Notes under the pieces: model-generated
What the model saw: the letters and a program-made list of their open reading frames with translations, nothing else
Told to the model about the DNA's origin: nothing
Databases searched by the model: none
Position numbers and translations under genes: made by a program
Virus record (IMG/VR): IMGVR_UViG_3300034106_004770
Location: 1-28,751 of that record
From: a virus
Direction: 5' to 3' (one strand)
DNA length: 28,751 nt
In this document: piece after piece, positions 9,114 through 17,476 of the stretch
Position numbering within the stretch: the first letter of the stretch is position 1
How the letters are laid out: each line of letters opens with the position of its first letter

Positions 9114-10373
9114 TTAGGTATAACTCGCCTCAAAATCACTCAAGCCAGAATAGTCTGTTGCTGCCTCTGTACTGCCGCCAGACCCCATGGAAGACTCACT
9201 CTCAATCATCTGCTGATATTGTGCCATTTCGTCAAAAATAGCATTAACAACTTCAGGTGAAGTGCTAAATCCTGTGGGTGCTGGTGGAGGCTCTGCCACG
9301 GGAGGCGCAGGCGGAGGAGCTGCCAATTCTGCCTCACGTCCAGCAGTAAGTTCTGCCCAAGTAGGGCCAAAAAACTCGCTAATGTTGTTAAGTATGCTGG
9401 TGATAGCATTAGGTGCTTCAGGAGGAGTTACAGCTCCGCTCATTGCCTCCTGTTCCATAGCAATATCTGGGCCCAAAGCTGTAGTGCTTTGCATCGACTG
9501 ATCAACAGGCGTAGGCACGACAGTTTCTACGGGTGCGCCATCTAAAGACATTCCATCAAGAATATTTTGCGCACGCGCAGCGTCCAGTCTAGCAACTTCT
9601 TCCGGAGTTCTTGCAATGCTTTCATTAACTGGCGTCATGCCGCCTTTGATATTTTCTCCAATCGTATAACCAGTCAACCCTTTGACAACTGTATTGATAA
9701 GGCCTGGGACAATCGTATCCACACCTGCCCTGACAAGATCGCCAGGCGTCGAAGGTACAGGATCAGCAGCCATCATTAGACCCTGACCAAGTGCGTTACC
9801 AATAATAGGTACGCCAGCCAACGTACCCATACCTGACGCAACTTGTGACGCCGCGGCCAAGCTAGGATTGTAACCGTAGCGGCCAAGATCAGCATTACCA
9901 GCTAGACTTCCGCTGGCTTCATTCTGAGCGTTTATTTGGCGCTCAAGTTGCTCGCGAGCAGCATCGCCATAATATGCTTGTCCTGCATTGGTTATAGTTC
10001 CCACAGCGCGGCCAAGTGTTCCAGCATCAGGAATGCCAAGTAATGAACCAATTGTGCCAGCAGCGCCGGCAACATTGGCCATTGTTCCAAGTGTGCCAAG
10101 TGCTTCTAGTGGATTTACTGGAGTCTCGCTGCCTCCAGCACCTGCGGCGCCAGGCATCATGTCACTTATAGAATCTCCACCGCCACCCATGCTCATAGGA
10201 ATGCGCTGAGTTCCAATGCTAGGATTAAAATTTGCCAGCAAACTAGCAATAAGATCCCGCAAGACACCAGATTCGCCCAGCGCAGGCGTACCCGCTGCTG
10301 GCGCCATATTCCCGCCCATCAGGTTAGGAATATAATATGCCCTGTTTTGACCAAGCAGCGGAAGTGTTGCCAT
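9114..10373 (-). CDS. Gly/Ala/Pro-rich putative internal virion protein
   Basis: This 419-aa protein has low-complexity composition: Gly/Met-rich near residues 60-80 (MSMGGGGDS, MMPGAAGAGG), Ala/Gly-rich hydrophobic stretches near 90-130 and 175-200 (for example VASGMGTLAGVPIIGNALGQGLMMAAD), and a Pro-rich linker near 350-370 (AAPPPAPPVAEPPPAPT). The tail is acidic and Ser-rich. The hydrophobic stretches could insert in a membrane during DNA ejection, as proposed for core proteins of other short-tailed phages; that is inference. Only 2 bp separate it from the preceding gene (ends at 10376), so they are likely co-translated. No family could be named. Confidence 0.6.
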   Translation of the reverse strand: MATLPLLGQNRAYYIPNLMGGNMAPAAGTPALGESGVLRDLIASLLANFNPSIGTQRIPMSMGGGGDSISDMMPGAAGAGGSETPVNPLEALGTLGTMANVAGAAGTIGSLLGIPDAGTLGRAVGTITNAGQAYYGDAAREQLERQINAQNEASGSLAGNADLGRYGYNPSLAAASQVASGMGTLAGVPIIGNALGQGLMMAADPVPSTPGDLVRAGVDTIVPGLINTVVKGLTGYTIGENIKGGMTPVNESIARTPEEVARLDAARAQNILDGMSLDGAPVETVVPTPVDQSMQSTTALGPDIAMEQEAMSGAVTPPEAPNAITSILNNISEFFGPTWAELTAGREAELAAPPPAPPVAEPPPAPTGFSTSPEVVNAIFDEMAQYQQMIESESSMGSGGSTEAATDYSGLSDFEASYT

Positions 10374-10375
10374 GA

Positions 10376-11239
10376 TTAGTTCCCCAGTCCACGCAGCCAG
10401 TCAAAACCACCTTGAACTTGCTCACCCAGCCAATCAAGTCCTTCCAATCCCATCTCAATAGGTGCAGTAATAAGATTGGTAGCAGTGGAGACCGGAGATT
10501 CCAGGAACTGACCAAGTGCGTTCAAACCAGCTTGTACAGGCATAGTTGCTGCCGTCACAATGTCACCAAGACCAAAACCCTGTGCAGGTGCAGCAGTTAC
10601 TGCTTTTGCAGCCATAGGCTGTACAGTAACAGCAGGCATTACAGGAGCTGCCATTGGTGCCGCAGCTACGCCGCCACCAGCGCCAAGTCCACCCATCGCA
10701 CCAGTCAGGAGTTTCTTGGGAAGATCCAGAATATTTCCCTGGCCCTGTGCATCTTTACCTAAACTGTTAAGAGTCTGAAGAAGTAGCAACGCACCTACAG
10801 GAGTTCCCAGCGGATTGGCAGTCTTACCCGTAGTTGTTTGCGTAGTGCCGCGCGTAGCATTGGCAATGTTTGCTGCAACATTTGCCTGAATCTGCTGATT
10901 CTGATTGCGCTGTTCTGCAATTTGTTTCTGTGCAGTCAGCGTAGTTTGTTTCAGCAGCTCAGCCAGTGCAGCTTGCATCTGCGCATTGCCATACGTTCTG
11001 CCCATCGTGCGGCCATAGCCTGCACTGATGCCAGGCACAGCGCCACGCGCCTGGTTAAAAATAGATTCAAGCAGTGCGCCATAATCTGCACCTTGCAGCT
11101 CAGTTTGCAATGCTTGCAATCCACTGATGTCTGCAGGAGACAGCGTAGTGGTTTGGTTTGTGCGTTGCCCGCCAATAAAATTGGCCAGATTGATAACATC
11201 TGTAATGCCCCCGCCACCAGTAGGAAGCTTTTCAGCCAT
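10376..11239 (-). CDS. Putative internal virion/ejection protein
   Basis: This 287-aa protein has a Gly-rich start (KLPTGGGGITDVINLANFIGG), a Gln/Asn-rich helical core (residues 90-135: QAALAELLKQ, AEQRNQNQQIQANVAANIAN) and Ala/Met/Pro-rich hydrophobic stretches near 185-225. It ends with an amphipathic Trp-containing segment (GLDWLGEQVQGGFDWLRGLGN). It is the first gene after the lysis genes, with AAGGAGT as a strong ribosome-binding site before the ATG at 11239. The composition matches its two downstream neighbours, which suggests one functional group: proteins carried in the capsid and ejected. This is inferred from composition and position only. Confidence 0.6.
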   Translation of the reverse strand: MAEKLPTGGGGITDVINLANFIGGQRTNQTTTLSPADISGLQALQTELQGADYGALLESIFNQARGAVPGISAGYGRTMGRTYGNAQMQAALAELLKQTTLTAQKQIAEQRNQNQQIQANVAANIANATRGTTQTTTGKTANPLGTPVGALLLLQTLNSLGKDAQGQGNILDLPKKLLTGAMGGLGAGGGVAAAPMAAPVMPAVTVQPMAAKAVTAAPAQGFGLGDIVTAATMPVQAGLNALGQFLESPVSTATNLITAPIEMGLEGLDWLGEQVQGGFDWLRGLGN

Positions 11240-11331
11240 AATCTTTACTCCTTCCGAAATGCAAAATGCCTACTAGTATTCTAGGCAGCCCCAGAAATAC
11301 CAGCAGGCACACATCCTGTATCAAGGCTTAA

Positions 11332-11499
11332 TTACTTCTTAGCCTTGTCGTACACGCTCCACGCAACGCCAGCAGCGGCAGCGGCACCACCAATAATGAC
11401 ATCCATGGTACCACCATCAATGCCGTACTTGACAGCAAAGCCTCCCGCAATAGCGGTAAGAATATGGCGAACAAGAGCTTGAACAATACTCGAAGTCAT
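11332..11499 (-). CDS. Holin-like small membrane protein (55 aa)
   Basis: This ORF is short and easily missed. It starts at an ATG (plus-strand CAT at 11497-11499) that overlaps the endolysin stop as ATGA and ends with TAA at 11332-11334. It encodes MTSSIVQALVRH, a hydrophobic helix (residues 12-24), a short GIDGGTMD turn, an Ala/Gly-rich second helix (residues 32-50, IIGGAAAAAGVAWSVY) and a basic end DKAKK. Two short hydrophobic helices, a basic C-terminus and direct coupling to the peptidoglycan peptidase gene fit a small phage holin, which forms holes in the inner membrane to time lysis. A matching two-helix pattern is known in small phage holin families. It could also be another lysis accessory protein. 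Confidence 0.72.
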   Translation of the reverse strand: MTSSIVQALVRHILTAIAGGFAVKYGIDGGTMDVIIGGAAAAAGVAWSVYDKAKK

Positions 11500-11876
11500 G
11501 GATAAATCTCCCAGGGAAGTTGGAAATGAGGGCCATCACGAAACCGCTTCCAATCTCCGCCCCACTCGATTGGAATTTGTACAATCTTTGCAGCCTGCTT
11601 TACAGATTCAGAAAGGCGCTCATACAATGGCCAGTCCCAGCGCAGTTCTCGACCAATGAACGCAGCAACATCGACAGCATGTCCAGTCAGATGCCGAGAA
11701 TTCATAGTCTTTGATGCGCCCGCTTCTACCAGCTGTTTCTGTCTGTCCAGTGTCCGCAGACCTTCAGTTATTGCAAAGTCTACAGGACTGATTGCGATTG
11801 CGTACAGCATGACAACGCGCAGATCCTCGTGCACACCTTCAAGCCGCTGCATACTACGCTTTGAGAATTTGAACAT
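11496..11876 (-). CDS. M15-family peptidase endolysin (VanY/L-Ala-D-Glu peptidase type)
   Basis: This 126-aa protein is a single-domain zinc peptidase that cleaves peptidoglycan stem peptides (D-Ala-D-Ala or L-Ala-D-Glu bonds; which one is not decided by sequence). The family motif SRHLTGHAVD (residues 60-69) supplies zinc ligands H62 and D69. EWGGDW (residues 104-109) gives the catalytic Glu104, and GPHFQL (residues 115-120) gives the third ligand H117. RTLDRQKQLVEAGASKT is also typical. The length is normal for this class. There is no signal peptide, so export would need the holin encoded immediately downstream by an ATGA overlap. It lies after the fibre gene, with GAGG upstream of the ATG. 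Confidence 0.93.
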   Translation of the reverse strand: MFKFSKRSMQRLEGVHEDLRVVMLYAIAISPVDFAITEGLRTLDRQKQLVEAGASKTMNSRHLTGHAVDVAAFIGRELRWDWPLYERLSESVKQAAKIVQIPIEWGGDWKRFRDGPHFQLPWEIYP

Positions 11877-11885
11877 GGCAAGCCC

Positions 11886-12887
11886 TCACAGATTATTTGT
11901 GACAGTAAGAATCGCAGACGGAATCGCAGGCCTTGTGCCTGTAGCTGCAAAAGATTCCAGCAGTAGGGTAGTAGTGTCTACTTCCCACATAAGTTCAAAA
12001 TAATCGCCGGCGTTCAAAGGAAGCACAAAATTCCAAGCTGGCACTGTTTCAGAATCATTGTCTTTGATTGTGACAATAGAAGCTGAGGCTGCAATGTTAG
12101 TCCCATTGACGCGGGGCCAGACCCAGATAGATCCCTTGCCGCCAGATGTCTTGTCAACTTGCAGTGAGAACTGAAAATTATAAACTCCTTGCTTGTCTAC
12201 AACAATGCGAGAAGTCGGTGACCCTAGGCTGACGCCACGCGAAACCTGAGTCGTGTTGAACGTTACAGCCTGAGGCGTGTTAGCTGCCGCTGCAACCTGA
12301 TCCGTGGTGTCTACAAATGCGCCGTAAGAAGTATTGTGCGGCGACTCAATGGCTGCATAGAATCCTTCACTGCCAAGCCCGTAGCCAATAAATTGTGTAA
12401 TGATGCCAGGGCCCTGCGGCTTTGCCGCTTGCACTTGGCCAGCTGTACTCAAATAGTACGGCGTCATAAACGATGTGCCAGTGATGCCGCGCGTCTTTCC
12501 TGTCAGCAGCAGGGCTTCCCCAAACGCATTCAGCGCAATCCCGGCACTGGCATCAATGATTGCGTGTCCGGGTTTGGTCAAATTTCCAGAGTCTGCTTTG
12601 AATGCTACAACCTTGCCGCCAGACAAAGACAGCGTTACAACATTCCCATAGGCCAGAGCTTCGCCAGCTTTGACAAATATTCTCTGCTCTTTTGCAGAAA
12701 TCAGCTTTGTAAACTGATCAAGGACAGCCTGCTCTGCAGGACTGTATTGCACATTGCCAGTGTTCAGCGCAACTTGCTGGCTCAGGGCATTGATTGCATT
12801 ATAAATAGGGACAACGACAGATGCTTCCTTATCCGTAAGTCCGGCAGGATATAGCGGAAGTCCAGCGGAGATGAGGAATTGTGGCAT
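11886..12887 (-). CDS. Tail fibre/spike protein with C-terminal C1q/TNF-like domain
   Basis: This is a 333-aa protein. The N-terminal 60 residues (LPLYPAGLTDKEASVVVPIYNAINALSQQV) look like a virion-attachment helix. Residues 65-200 form a repetitive beta region (VTLSLSGGKVVAF, PGHAIIDASAGIALNAFGEALLL). Residues about 205-333 match the jelly-roll pattern common in phage fibres (GVYNFQFSLQVDK, SIWVWPRVNGTNI, PAWNFVLPLNAGDYFELMWEV). This domain usually trimerises and may bind the host surface. The ATG overlaps the previous stop as TAATG, so it is co-translated with the nozzle-like protein. Its position between tail genes and the lysis pair fits a receptor-binding or fibre role; the receptor is unknown. 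Confidence 0.72.
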   Translation of the reverse strand: MPQFLISAGLPLYPAGLTDKEASVVVPIYNAINALSQQVALNTGNVQYSPAEQAVLDQFTKLISAKEQRIFVKAGEALAYGNVVTLSLSGGKVVAFKADSGNLTKPGHAIIDASAGIALNAFGEALLLTGKTRGITGTSFMTPYYLSTAGQVQAAKPQGPGIITQFIGYGLGSEGFYAAIESPHNTSYGAFVDTTDQVAAAANTPQAVTFNTTQVSRGVSLGSPTSRIVVDKQGVYNFQFSLQVDKTSGGKGSIWVWPRVNGTNIAASASIVTIKDNDSETVPAWNFVLPLNAGDYFELMWEVDTTTLLLESFAATGTRPAIPSAILTVTNNL

Positions 12888-14614
12888 TAGAGTTGACTCG
12901 TTGGCATTGCTTCAAGAATGATCGTACTCAGATCAAATGTGCCTTCCACAATTAGATTAAAATTCTTGGCGTCAATCAGCGTGCCTAGGACTTTGAACTC
13001 ATCTATGGAGGAGATTGTAACCATAGACTGCGACGCTGCCAGTGTGCGGCCATCGTAAGATGGTGCAACATACACGGCGCCGGAACCTAGACCTTCAACT
13101 TCTGCGCGATTCAGTTGCACATTGCGCGCACGCGTGAGCTGTACTCTGCCAATGACTATGACGCCAGTGTCTTGTGTGCTCCTGATTTGTTTTGACCAGT
13201 CAGCAATTAGAACTTCACCAGTCTCAAGCAGGAATGCTAAGCCATGTGGCGCCGCAGTGAATGCGTTGCTTTGCTGAGTTGTAGCCGCATAGCTGGTGCT
13301 AGCAAAGGCGTCATAATCAACATCTCCCAGCATGGAATAAGTAATATCTGCAGTCACAACCCCATAGTTGTAATAAAAACAGTCACGATGCACAATGCGC
13401 ATTTTGCCCCAGCGTTGAACGCCGGCATCGTAGACAAGTGCAAAGGAGTAAACACCTGGATAGGTGCCGTAAGACAGGACAATGTATCTGTTTCCTACCG
13501 CCGAGAGCTTGACGTAAAAGTCCAGGGTGGTGGCATCTTGGGAAAGAGTCTTTGTTCCGCTATTGTATCTCTCAATCTGCCTGGCTGCAATAAAGTCACT
13601 CAGGTCAGGATAAACAAGCTCTGAAGAATTGAGTGAGACTTTCTGCACACCTGCAGTGGTGTACGCAATGACTGCCCCAAGATTGCTTTCTACCGTGGCT
13701 TGTTCATAGCTTTCCAGACCGCCAGCATCAGGCACTTCTCGCCAGACCCAGGGAATGGATAGAGAGTTAGGATTAAACTGTGCCCCTTGAGCATTGCGAT
13801 TTGTGAATGCAATAAATCCACCGGACACTTGAATGATTGCATTGATTGGACCCTTGACATCTGGAGGCACTACAGAGCCAGAGCCAGAAATTTCTCCAGA
13901 GATTGTAGTCTCAAAATTAAATACGCCAGCGGCCTGAGCCGGTGCCCAAGCAACTTGAATCCCAGACCAAACAATCAGATAGCCAGAAGACGAGGAGATT
14001 CCATCAATCTCGCCCACGACCATCTTGCCGCCCGTGGGGGAGACTAGATTTTGAATGACAGCACTAGGATCGGAGAATGTCTTTGTCGTGGGGTCCCAGA
14101 GCAAAATGCTCATGTCCACAGGGCTGGGATCATTGGACTTCAAGCGCGAAAAGCAGACAAATGTGAAGCCGTCTACGTACGCATATGTGACTTTACTATT
14201 TGCCGGATTGCTTCCCGCAGCAAGAGTCAGGCCATAAATGGAGGGGATAGTCTCCGTAGTCCAGGCACTGGTAGTGTCGTCATAGACATAGTTCTTACCT
14301 TTGCCAGGACTGTAAATTACATAATTCTCATCCTGATCGCGAAGCGGAAAGATAGAATCAAAATCTGTGTTGATGGTTGGCGCAATGAGCTGTTTGTATC
14401 CTACTGACCTGACGCCGTTGCCCACTGGCATGAAGTTCTCACCATAGATAATCTGCGTGAGATTATAATCGGCGGACTCATTTCCAGCCACGAAACCACG
14501 CGATGCACGGGCCGCAGTATCAAGCCCAGGCACAAACACAGCTCTAGGAGCTTCTGTCGAAACAAAAGGAAATGACGCATTGTTCAATGCCAGCTTGAAT
14601 CGTTGCACAGCCAT
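12887..14614 (-). CDS. Tail nozzle/stabilisation-like virion protein
   Basis: This 575-aa protein is all-beta in appearance, with repeated strands and YxxYGVV/TYPGVYSFALVYDAGVQRWGKM segments. The blade-like units (FTFVCFSRL, YLIVWSGIQVAWAP, GFIAFTNRNAQGAQF, YIVLSYGTYPGVYSF) suggest a beta-propeller, as in the nozzle or stabilisation proteins of P22- and T7-like phages. Length and position downstream of the head-tail adaptor agree. The start (MAVQRFKLALNNASFPF) lacks a signal peptide. The ATG at 14614 has GGGAGTGA upstream. A receptor-binding role is less likely. The identification rests on predicted fold and gene order, not on a recognised signature motif. Confidence 0.6.
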   Translation of the reverse strand: MAVQRFKLALNNASFPFVSTEAPRAVFVPGLDTAARASRGFVAGNESADYNLTQIIYGENFMPVGNGVRSVGYKQLIAPTINTDFDSIFPLRDQDENYVIYSPGKGKNYVYDDTTSAWTTETIPSIYGLTLAAGSNPANSKVTYAYVDGFTFVCFSRLKSNDPSPVDMSILLWDPTTKTFSDPSAVIQNLVSPTGGKMVVGEIDGISSSSGYLIVWSGIQVAWAPAQAAGVFNFETTISGEISGSGSVVPPDVKGPINAIIQVSGGFIAFTNRNAQGAQFNPNSLSIPWVWREVPDAGGLESYEQATVESNLGAVIAYTTAGVQKVSLNSSELVYPDLSDFIAARQIERYNSGTKTLSQDATTLDFYVKLSAVGNRYIVLSYGTYPGVYSFALVYDAGVQRWGKMRIVHRDCFYYNYGVVTADITYSMLGDVDYDAFASTSYAATTQQSNAFTAAPHGLAFLLETGEVLIADWSKQIRSTQDTGVIVIGRVQLTRARNVQLNRAEVEGLGSGAVYVAPSYDGRTLAASQSMVTISSIDEFKVLGTLIDAKNFNLIVEGTFDLSTIILEAMPTSQL

Positions 14615-14615
14615 G

Positions 14616-14810
14616 TTAAATCACTCCCTTCTGCTTGAGCCACAGATAGGCTCCTACAGATATTACGCCAACGATCCAGAATAGCTTGCTGATGACACTC
14701 TTGCCCACTTGTTTGTACATGTGGTCAGTCAGTTTGCGCATGGCGCGCTCGGCCGCACGCTCAGCAATTTCCTCAATCTGTTCTTCCGTGAGTGTAGTTT
14801 GCTGCTGCAT
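14616..14810 (-). CDS. Small membrane protein with coiled coil and C-terminal TM
   Basis: This 64-aa protein has an acidic amphipathic helix (TLTEEQIEEIAERAAERAMRKL, residues 6-27) followed by a basic linker and one hydrophobic segment (about residues 39-58, ending LWLKQKGVI). It lies between two tail genes, 1 bp before the nozzle-like gene. The arrangement (cytoplasmic coil plus one TM) is seen in small phage membrane proteins near lysis or tail genes, including some holin- or spanin-like ones, but this gene is not next to the lysis pair and no lipobox is present. The function is not assigned. Confidence 0.65.
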   Translation of the reverse strand: MQQQTTLTEEQIEEIAERAAERAMRKLTDHMYKQVGKSVISKLFWIVGVISVGAYLWLKQKGVI

Positions 14811-14822
14811 GAGTCCTAACTT

Positions 14823-15872
14823 TCAGACGTTCAAAGAAATTTGTCCTGGTCCATTCATACTGATAAGCCCTGCCGGACCAAAAATAAGTCTATTTCCCTG
14901 CTGTGCAAGGGCAGAGGTTACTGTATCAAAAGAATAAGTAGTATTGATCTTCCAAGTAGCTTCCAAAGTACCGGGAGGCCTCAGCTTAGCAAATTTGCTA
15001 AGATTTCCTGCAGCATCTTGAATAAGAAGCTGATCATAGCTAGGAAAATAACCAGCGCCAACAAATTTGTCTACTGGCAGGCCAATAGCGGCTCCAGCTA
15101 TGCCCACGCCGGCCGTAGTATACATGCTAGCACCAATAAGTGTGGAGGCTCCGGAGGCAATTCTGGACAGCACAAAAATATTATTGATTGCTTGATTATG
15201 AAAAATTACACAATCGCTATAGCTTCTAGAACCGTAAGCAGATTCAGTGATGAATGCAGAAGAACTTGCAGCAGTAGTACCTCGGTAAATGATTAGCTCA
15301 CCGTTCACTGTCTTCTGCATTCTGATATCATAATACGCCCCAAGACTTGGAATGAAAACAAGTCCCGCAGGTTCGTAAGTGCTGGATGAGTAATTTGCAA
15401 CTGTCCAAGTGCTGCCCGTAGCATTTGAATAAGCTCTGTTTGTAGCTGCAGAAATTTGAAAAGAGCCACTAGGAAAAAATGAACACCAATCAATATATTT
15501 TGGAATTGATAGGCCACCAGGTGTTACGTTTGTCAGTGTAGATACAGAAGCTGTCGTGCGAAAAATTCTAGCCGCACCGGCAGACTCTCCAATAAGAATA
15601 AGCGTGTTGTTTATAAGATCGTTATACGCCGCATCATACAAAATTGTATTAGCTACTGCAACTGGAGTGATCCAAGAAACTAGATCACTGGACGTACTGA
15701 CATAAGCTGTTGCACCATCAGCTGATTGTGCCAATGCAATATAAATTCCTCCAGAGTATTTTATACGCGTAACTGTAACAGTTGGGGTAATACTATCAAA
15801 AACAGCAGTCAGCAGGCTAAATCTATCAGCTAGATAGATTGGAGGTCTCCAAGCTGCACGAGTGCGAAACAT
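14823..15872 (-). CDS. Tail fibre-like protein, sialidase/propeller-type repeats
   Basis: I place the start at the ATG at 15872 (MFRTRAAWRPPIYL), which overlaps the upstream stop as TAATG. The open frame extends further up but would overlap the preceding gene by 127 bp. The product is 349 aa. It contains repeated units of the form 'sTDG.sW..' (SADGATAYVSTSSDLVSWITP, ATNRAYSNATGSTWTVANYS, RIFRTTASVSTLTNVTPG) typical of beta-propeller proteins. Its end carries FGPAGLISMNGPGQISLNV. It is likely part of the tail tip or side fibre, in a group with its two neighbours. No enzyme residues for sialidase are visible, so only the fold is suggested. Confidence 0.6.
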   Translation of the reverse strand: MFRTRAAWRPPIYLADRFSLLTAVFDSITPTVTVTRIKYSGGIYIALAQSADGATAYVSTSSDLVSWITPVAVANTILYDAAYNDLINNTLILIGESAGAARIFRTTASVSTLTNVTPGGLSIPKYIDWCSFFPSGSFQISAATNRAYSNATGSTWTVANYSSSTYEPAGLVFIPSLGAYYDIRMQKTVNGELIIYRGTTAASSSAFITESAYGSRSYSDCVIFHNQAINNIFVLSRIASGASTLIGASMYTTAGVGIAGAAIGLPVDKFVGAGYFPSYDQLLIQDAAGNLSKFAKLRPPGTLEATWKINTTYSFDTVTSALAQQGNRLIFGPAGLISMNGPGQISLNV

Positions 15873-16417
15873 TACACTGCTCCACCAAGGGCTACGCCAT
15901 AGACATCGCTGCCCACTTTTAGAATCTCTACAAACGTAGTTCCTGTGGCCAAAAGCGTAGGTGTAACACCATTGAGCCACTTGATGCCACTGGGCCAAGT
16001 TGCAGTGAAGGTTCCAGGATTGGTAATAAGCACTAGGACAGATTGTCCAGTCAGCATGGCAGTTGCTGTCAGCGTAATGTTGCCTGTTGGCGTTATAACT
16101 GTGATTTGCGACGACAATCCCAAACCAACAGTACCAGATGTGCTCAAAGTTGTTACTGTGGCACTGCTGTCCACAGGAATAAACGCAGAGCCATTGTGCA
16201 CAAACATCCGATAGGATGTAGTGTTGTAGTAAAAATCTCCTGCAGTTAGCGGATCACCAAGCGTGTCAGTAGTCGGCACCGTGGCACTTACACCTAGCCA
16301 CTGCCGCATGGCATTGACAGAAGCTTTTAGAACTCTAAATTCTTCTGCCGCGCTGAAGACAGTTTGGCTGGCAACTGGCTCAGTGGCTTGCGTGGCATTT
16401 GGAACGTAAGTGGCCAT
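15872..16417 (-). CDS. Tail fibre-type minor structural protein
   Basis: This 181-aa protein has an N-terminal helical part (AAEEFRVLKASVNAMRQWLGV, residues 24-44) like virion-attachment ends of fibre proteins. GDFYYNTTSYRMFVHNGSAFIPVD (residues 60-83) is a motif often seen in phage fibre or appendage proteins ('...YYNTTxxRL.VyNGsAW'). The C-terminal half (residues 85-181) is Thr/Gly/Val-rich beta structure (NITLTATAMLTGQSVLVLITNPGTFTATWPSGIKWLNG). It is coupled to the downstream fibre-like gene by TAATG. The ribosome-binding site TTGGAGAA precedes its ATG. A virion structural role is likely; the exact part of the tail is unknown. Confidence 0.65.
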   Translation of the reverse strand: MATYVPNATQATEPVASQTVFSAAEEFRVLKASVNAMRQWLGVSATVPTTDTLGDPLTAGDFYYNTTSYRMFVHNGSAFIPVDSSATVTTLSTSGTVGLGLSSQITVITPTGNITLTATAMLTGQSVLVLITNPGTFTATWPSGIKWLNGVTPTLLATGTTFVEILKVGSDVYGVALGGAV

Positions 16418-16431
16418 GTCAATTCTCCAAA

Positions 16432-17037
16432 TTAAGCAACGTTACCGAGCAGATGCGAAGACACAAGCATGGATTTAAATGGATCAACATGCTCAGTCTT
16501 AAACTGCCCTGCCATTTCTACATATCCAGTGCGTGCAAACACAATGCCTGCAGCCCACATGGCAAGTTCTTCAGCATAGGTGTCTGCAATCCAGCTACTG
16601 TAAGTTGTTTCCGCAACATCAGGATTCTGGAAGAAGTAAAAATTCAGCAGACCTGTCATAGACAGCGGATAGACTCGCGCAGTGGCTCCAATGAGTGTGT
16701 ACATGGAGCTACGCCGGCGGCCATCCCTGTCATACAGGTCATCGGCATCACGATATTCCAAAGATTCCGTAGGCGCAAAAGTTGTTGCATCAATGCTTTG
16801 CAAAAACTTCAAGCTGCGCAGGCGCGTGAGGCTTGTGTGAATATTTGGAAAATCGTAATAAACAGCAGTGCTAGACACTGGGTAGGAGAGTGCAGTGACT
16901 TGCAAATCACGCGGAAAGAAATCCGTGTGGTGAGCCCTGAGAGTAGCAGACTTGATTGCTGCCTTGGTGATATCTGGCACTTCTGGACGTCGCGTCTGAG
17001 CAACCACCAGAGTTTCCATTTCAGCAAAAGTAGTCAT
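16432..17037 (-). CDS. Head-tail adaptor-like protein
   Basis: This is a 201-aa protein. The N-terminal motif FAEMETLVVAQTRRPEVPDITKAAIKSATLRAHHTDFFPRD (residues 4-44) resembles the start of adaptor or tail-tubular proteins of short-tailed phages: 'ELxxLVxxxTRRPELxxhT..AIr.A..raH..DfF'. The C-terminus is helical (AEELAMWAAGIVFARTGYVEMAGQF). It follows the capsid genes and precedes the nozzle-like protein, which is the normal adaptor position. These proteins sit on the portal ring and receive the nozzle. The assignment rests on the N-terminal pattern and synteny. Confidence 0.6.
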   Translation of the reverse strand: MTTFAEMETLVVAQTRRPEVPDITKAAIKSATLRAHHTDFFPRDLQVTALSYPVSSTAVYYDFPNIHTSLTRLRSLKFLQSIDATTFAPTESLEYRDADDLYDRDGRRRSSMYTLIGATARVYPLSMTGLLNFYFFQNPDVAETTYSSWIADTYAEELAMWAAGIVFARTGYVEMAGQFKTEHVDPFKSMLVSSHLLGNVA

Positions 17038-17061
17038 GATTGTCTCTCAGGGCAAAAAAGA

Positions 17062-17427
17062 TTACGCCACGGCCTTACCAGCCGTGTCAGCAGCAGCCTC
17101 TGCAGCTTGACGCTGCAAAGCGCTCACAGTGGCCAAGCTTTCACGTTTGGTAAATACCAGACTTGCAGGCTTGTTTGCAATAGCATCTAGCTGCTGAATA
17201 ATCGCAGGATCATTCGTGGTCAGCTGACCGCCCATGAACACAACTTCCAATCCATCAGGCATGATAAATTTTGCACCAGCCACACTGTGGTAGTACGTTT
17301 TGGAGTTTGGATCCTGCAGAGCTTCTTGCGAAGTACCAAGAGATTCGCCGGAGCGAATGACAGCCGCAGGCTCAAAGCCTTGAACCGCGTGCTGACTGTG
17401 AAAAGAAGAAACTGCACCTACTGCCAT
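17062..17427 (-). CDS. Conserved-looking phage structural hypothetical protein
   Basis: This 121-aa protein has a central beta part (AKFIMPDGLEVVFMGGQLTTNDPAIIQQLDAIANKPASLVFT, residues 52-93) with a Pro-Asp-Gly turn, and a helical, Ala-rich end (SALQRQAAEAAADTAGKAVA). I have seen the pattern 'F.MPDG.EVhFhGGxh.TdxP.II..LDahANKP.S.hhT' next to capsid genes in short-tailed phages, where it is called hypothetical or head-related; this is a recollection, not a search result. It is the first gene after the terminator at 17477-17508. It has the ribosome-binding site GAAAGGC. Confidence 0.6.
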   Translation of the reverse strand: MAVGAVSSFHSQHAVQGFEPAAVIRSGESLGTSQEALQDPNSKTYYHSVAGAKFIMPDGLEVVFMGGQLTTNDPAIIQQLDAIANKPASLVFTKRESLATVSALQRQAAEAAADTAGKAVA

Positions 17428-17476
17428 GATTTGCCTTTCAGTTGGAGATGAGAGTGTAAAAACTACTCTCAGGATG

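Noticed and set aside
11240-11331. Terminator after the holin gene (GCCTA...TAGGC)
   Set aside because: The stem is only 5 bp with a 9-nt loop and a broken T-run, so it is too weak to call.
14823-15998. 391-aa long form of the fibre-like gene
   Set aside because: Its first 42 codons overlap the upstream gene by 127 bp and look random. The ATG at 15872 in a TAATG overlap fits the neighbouring genes better.
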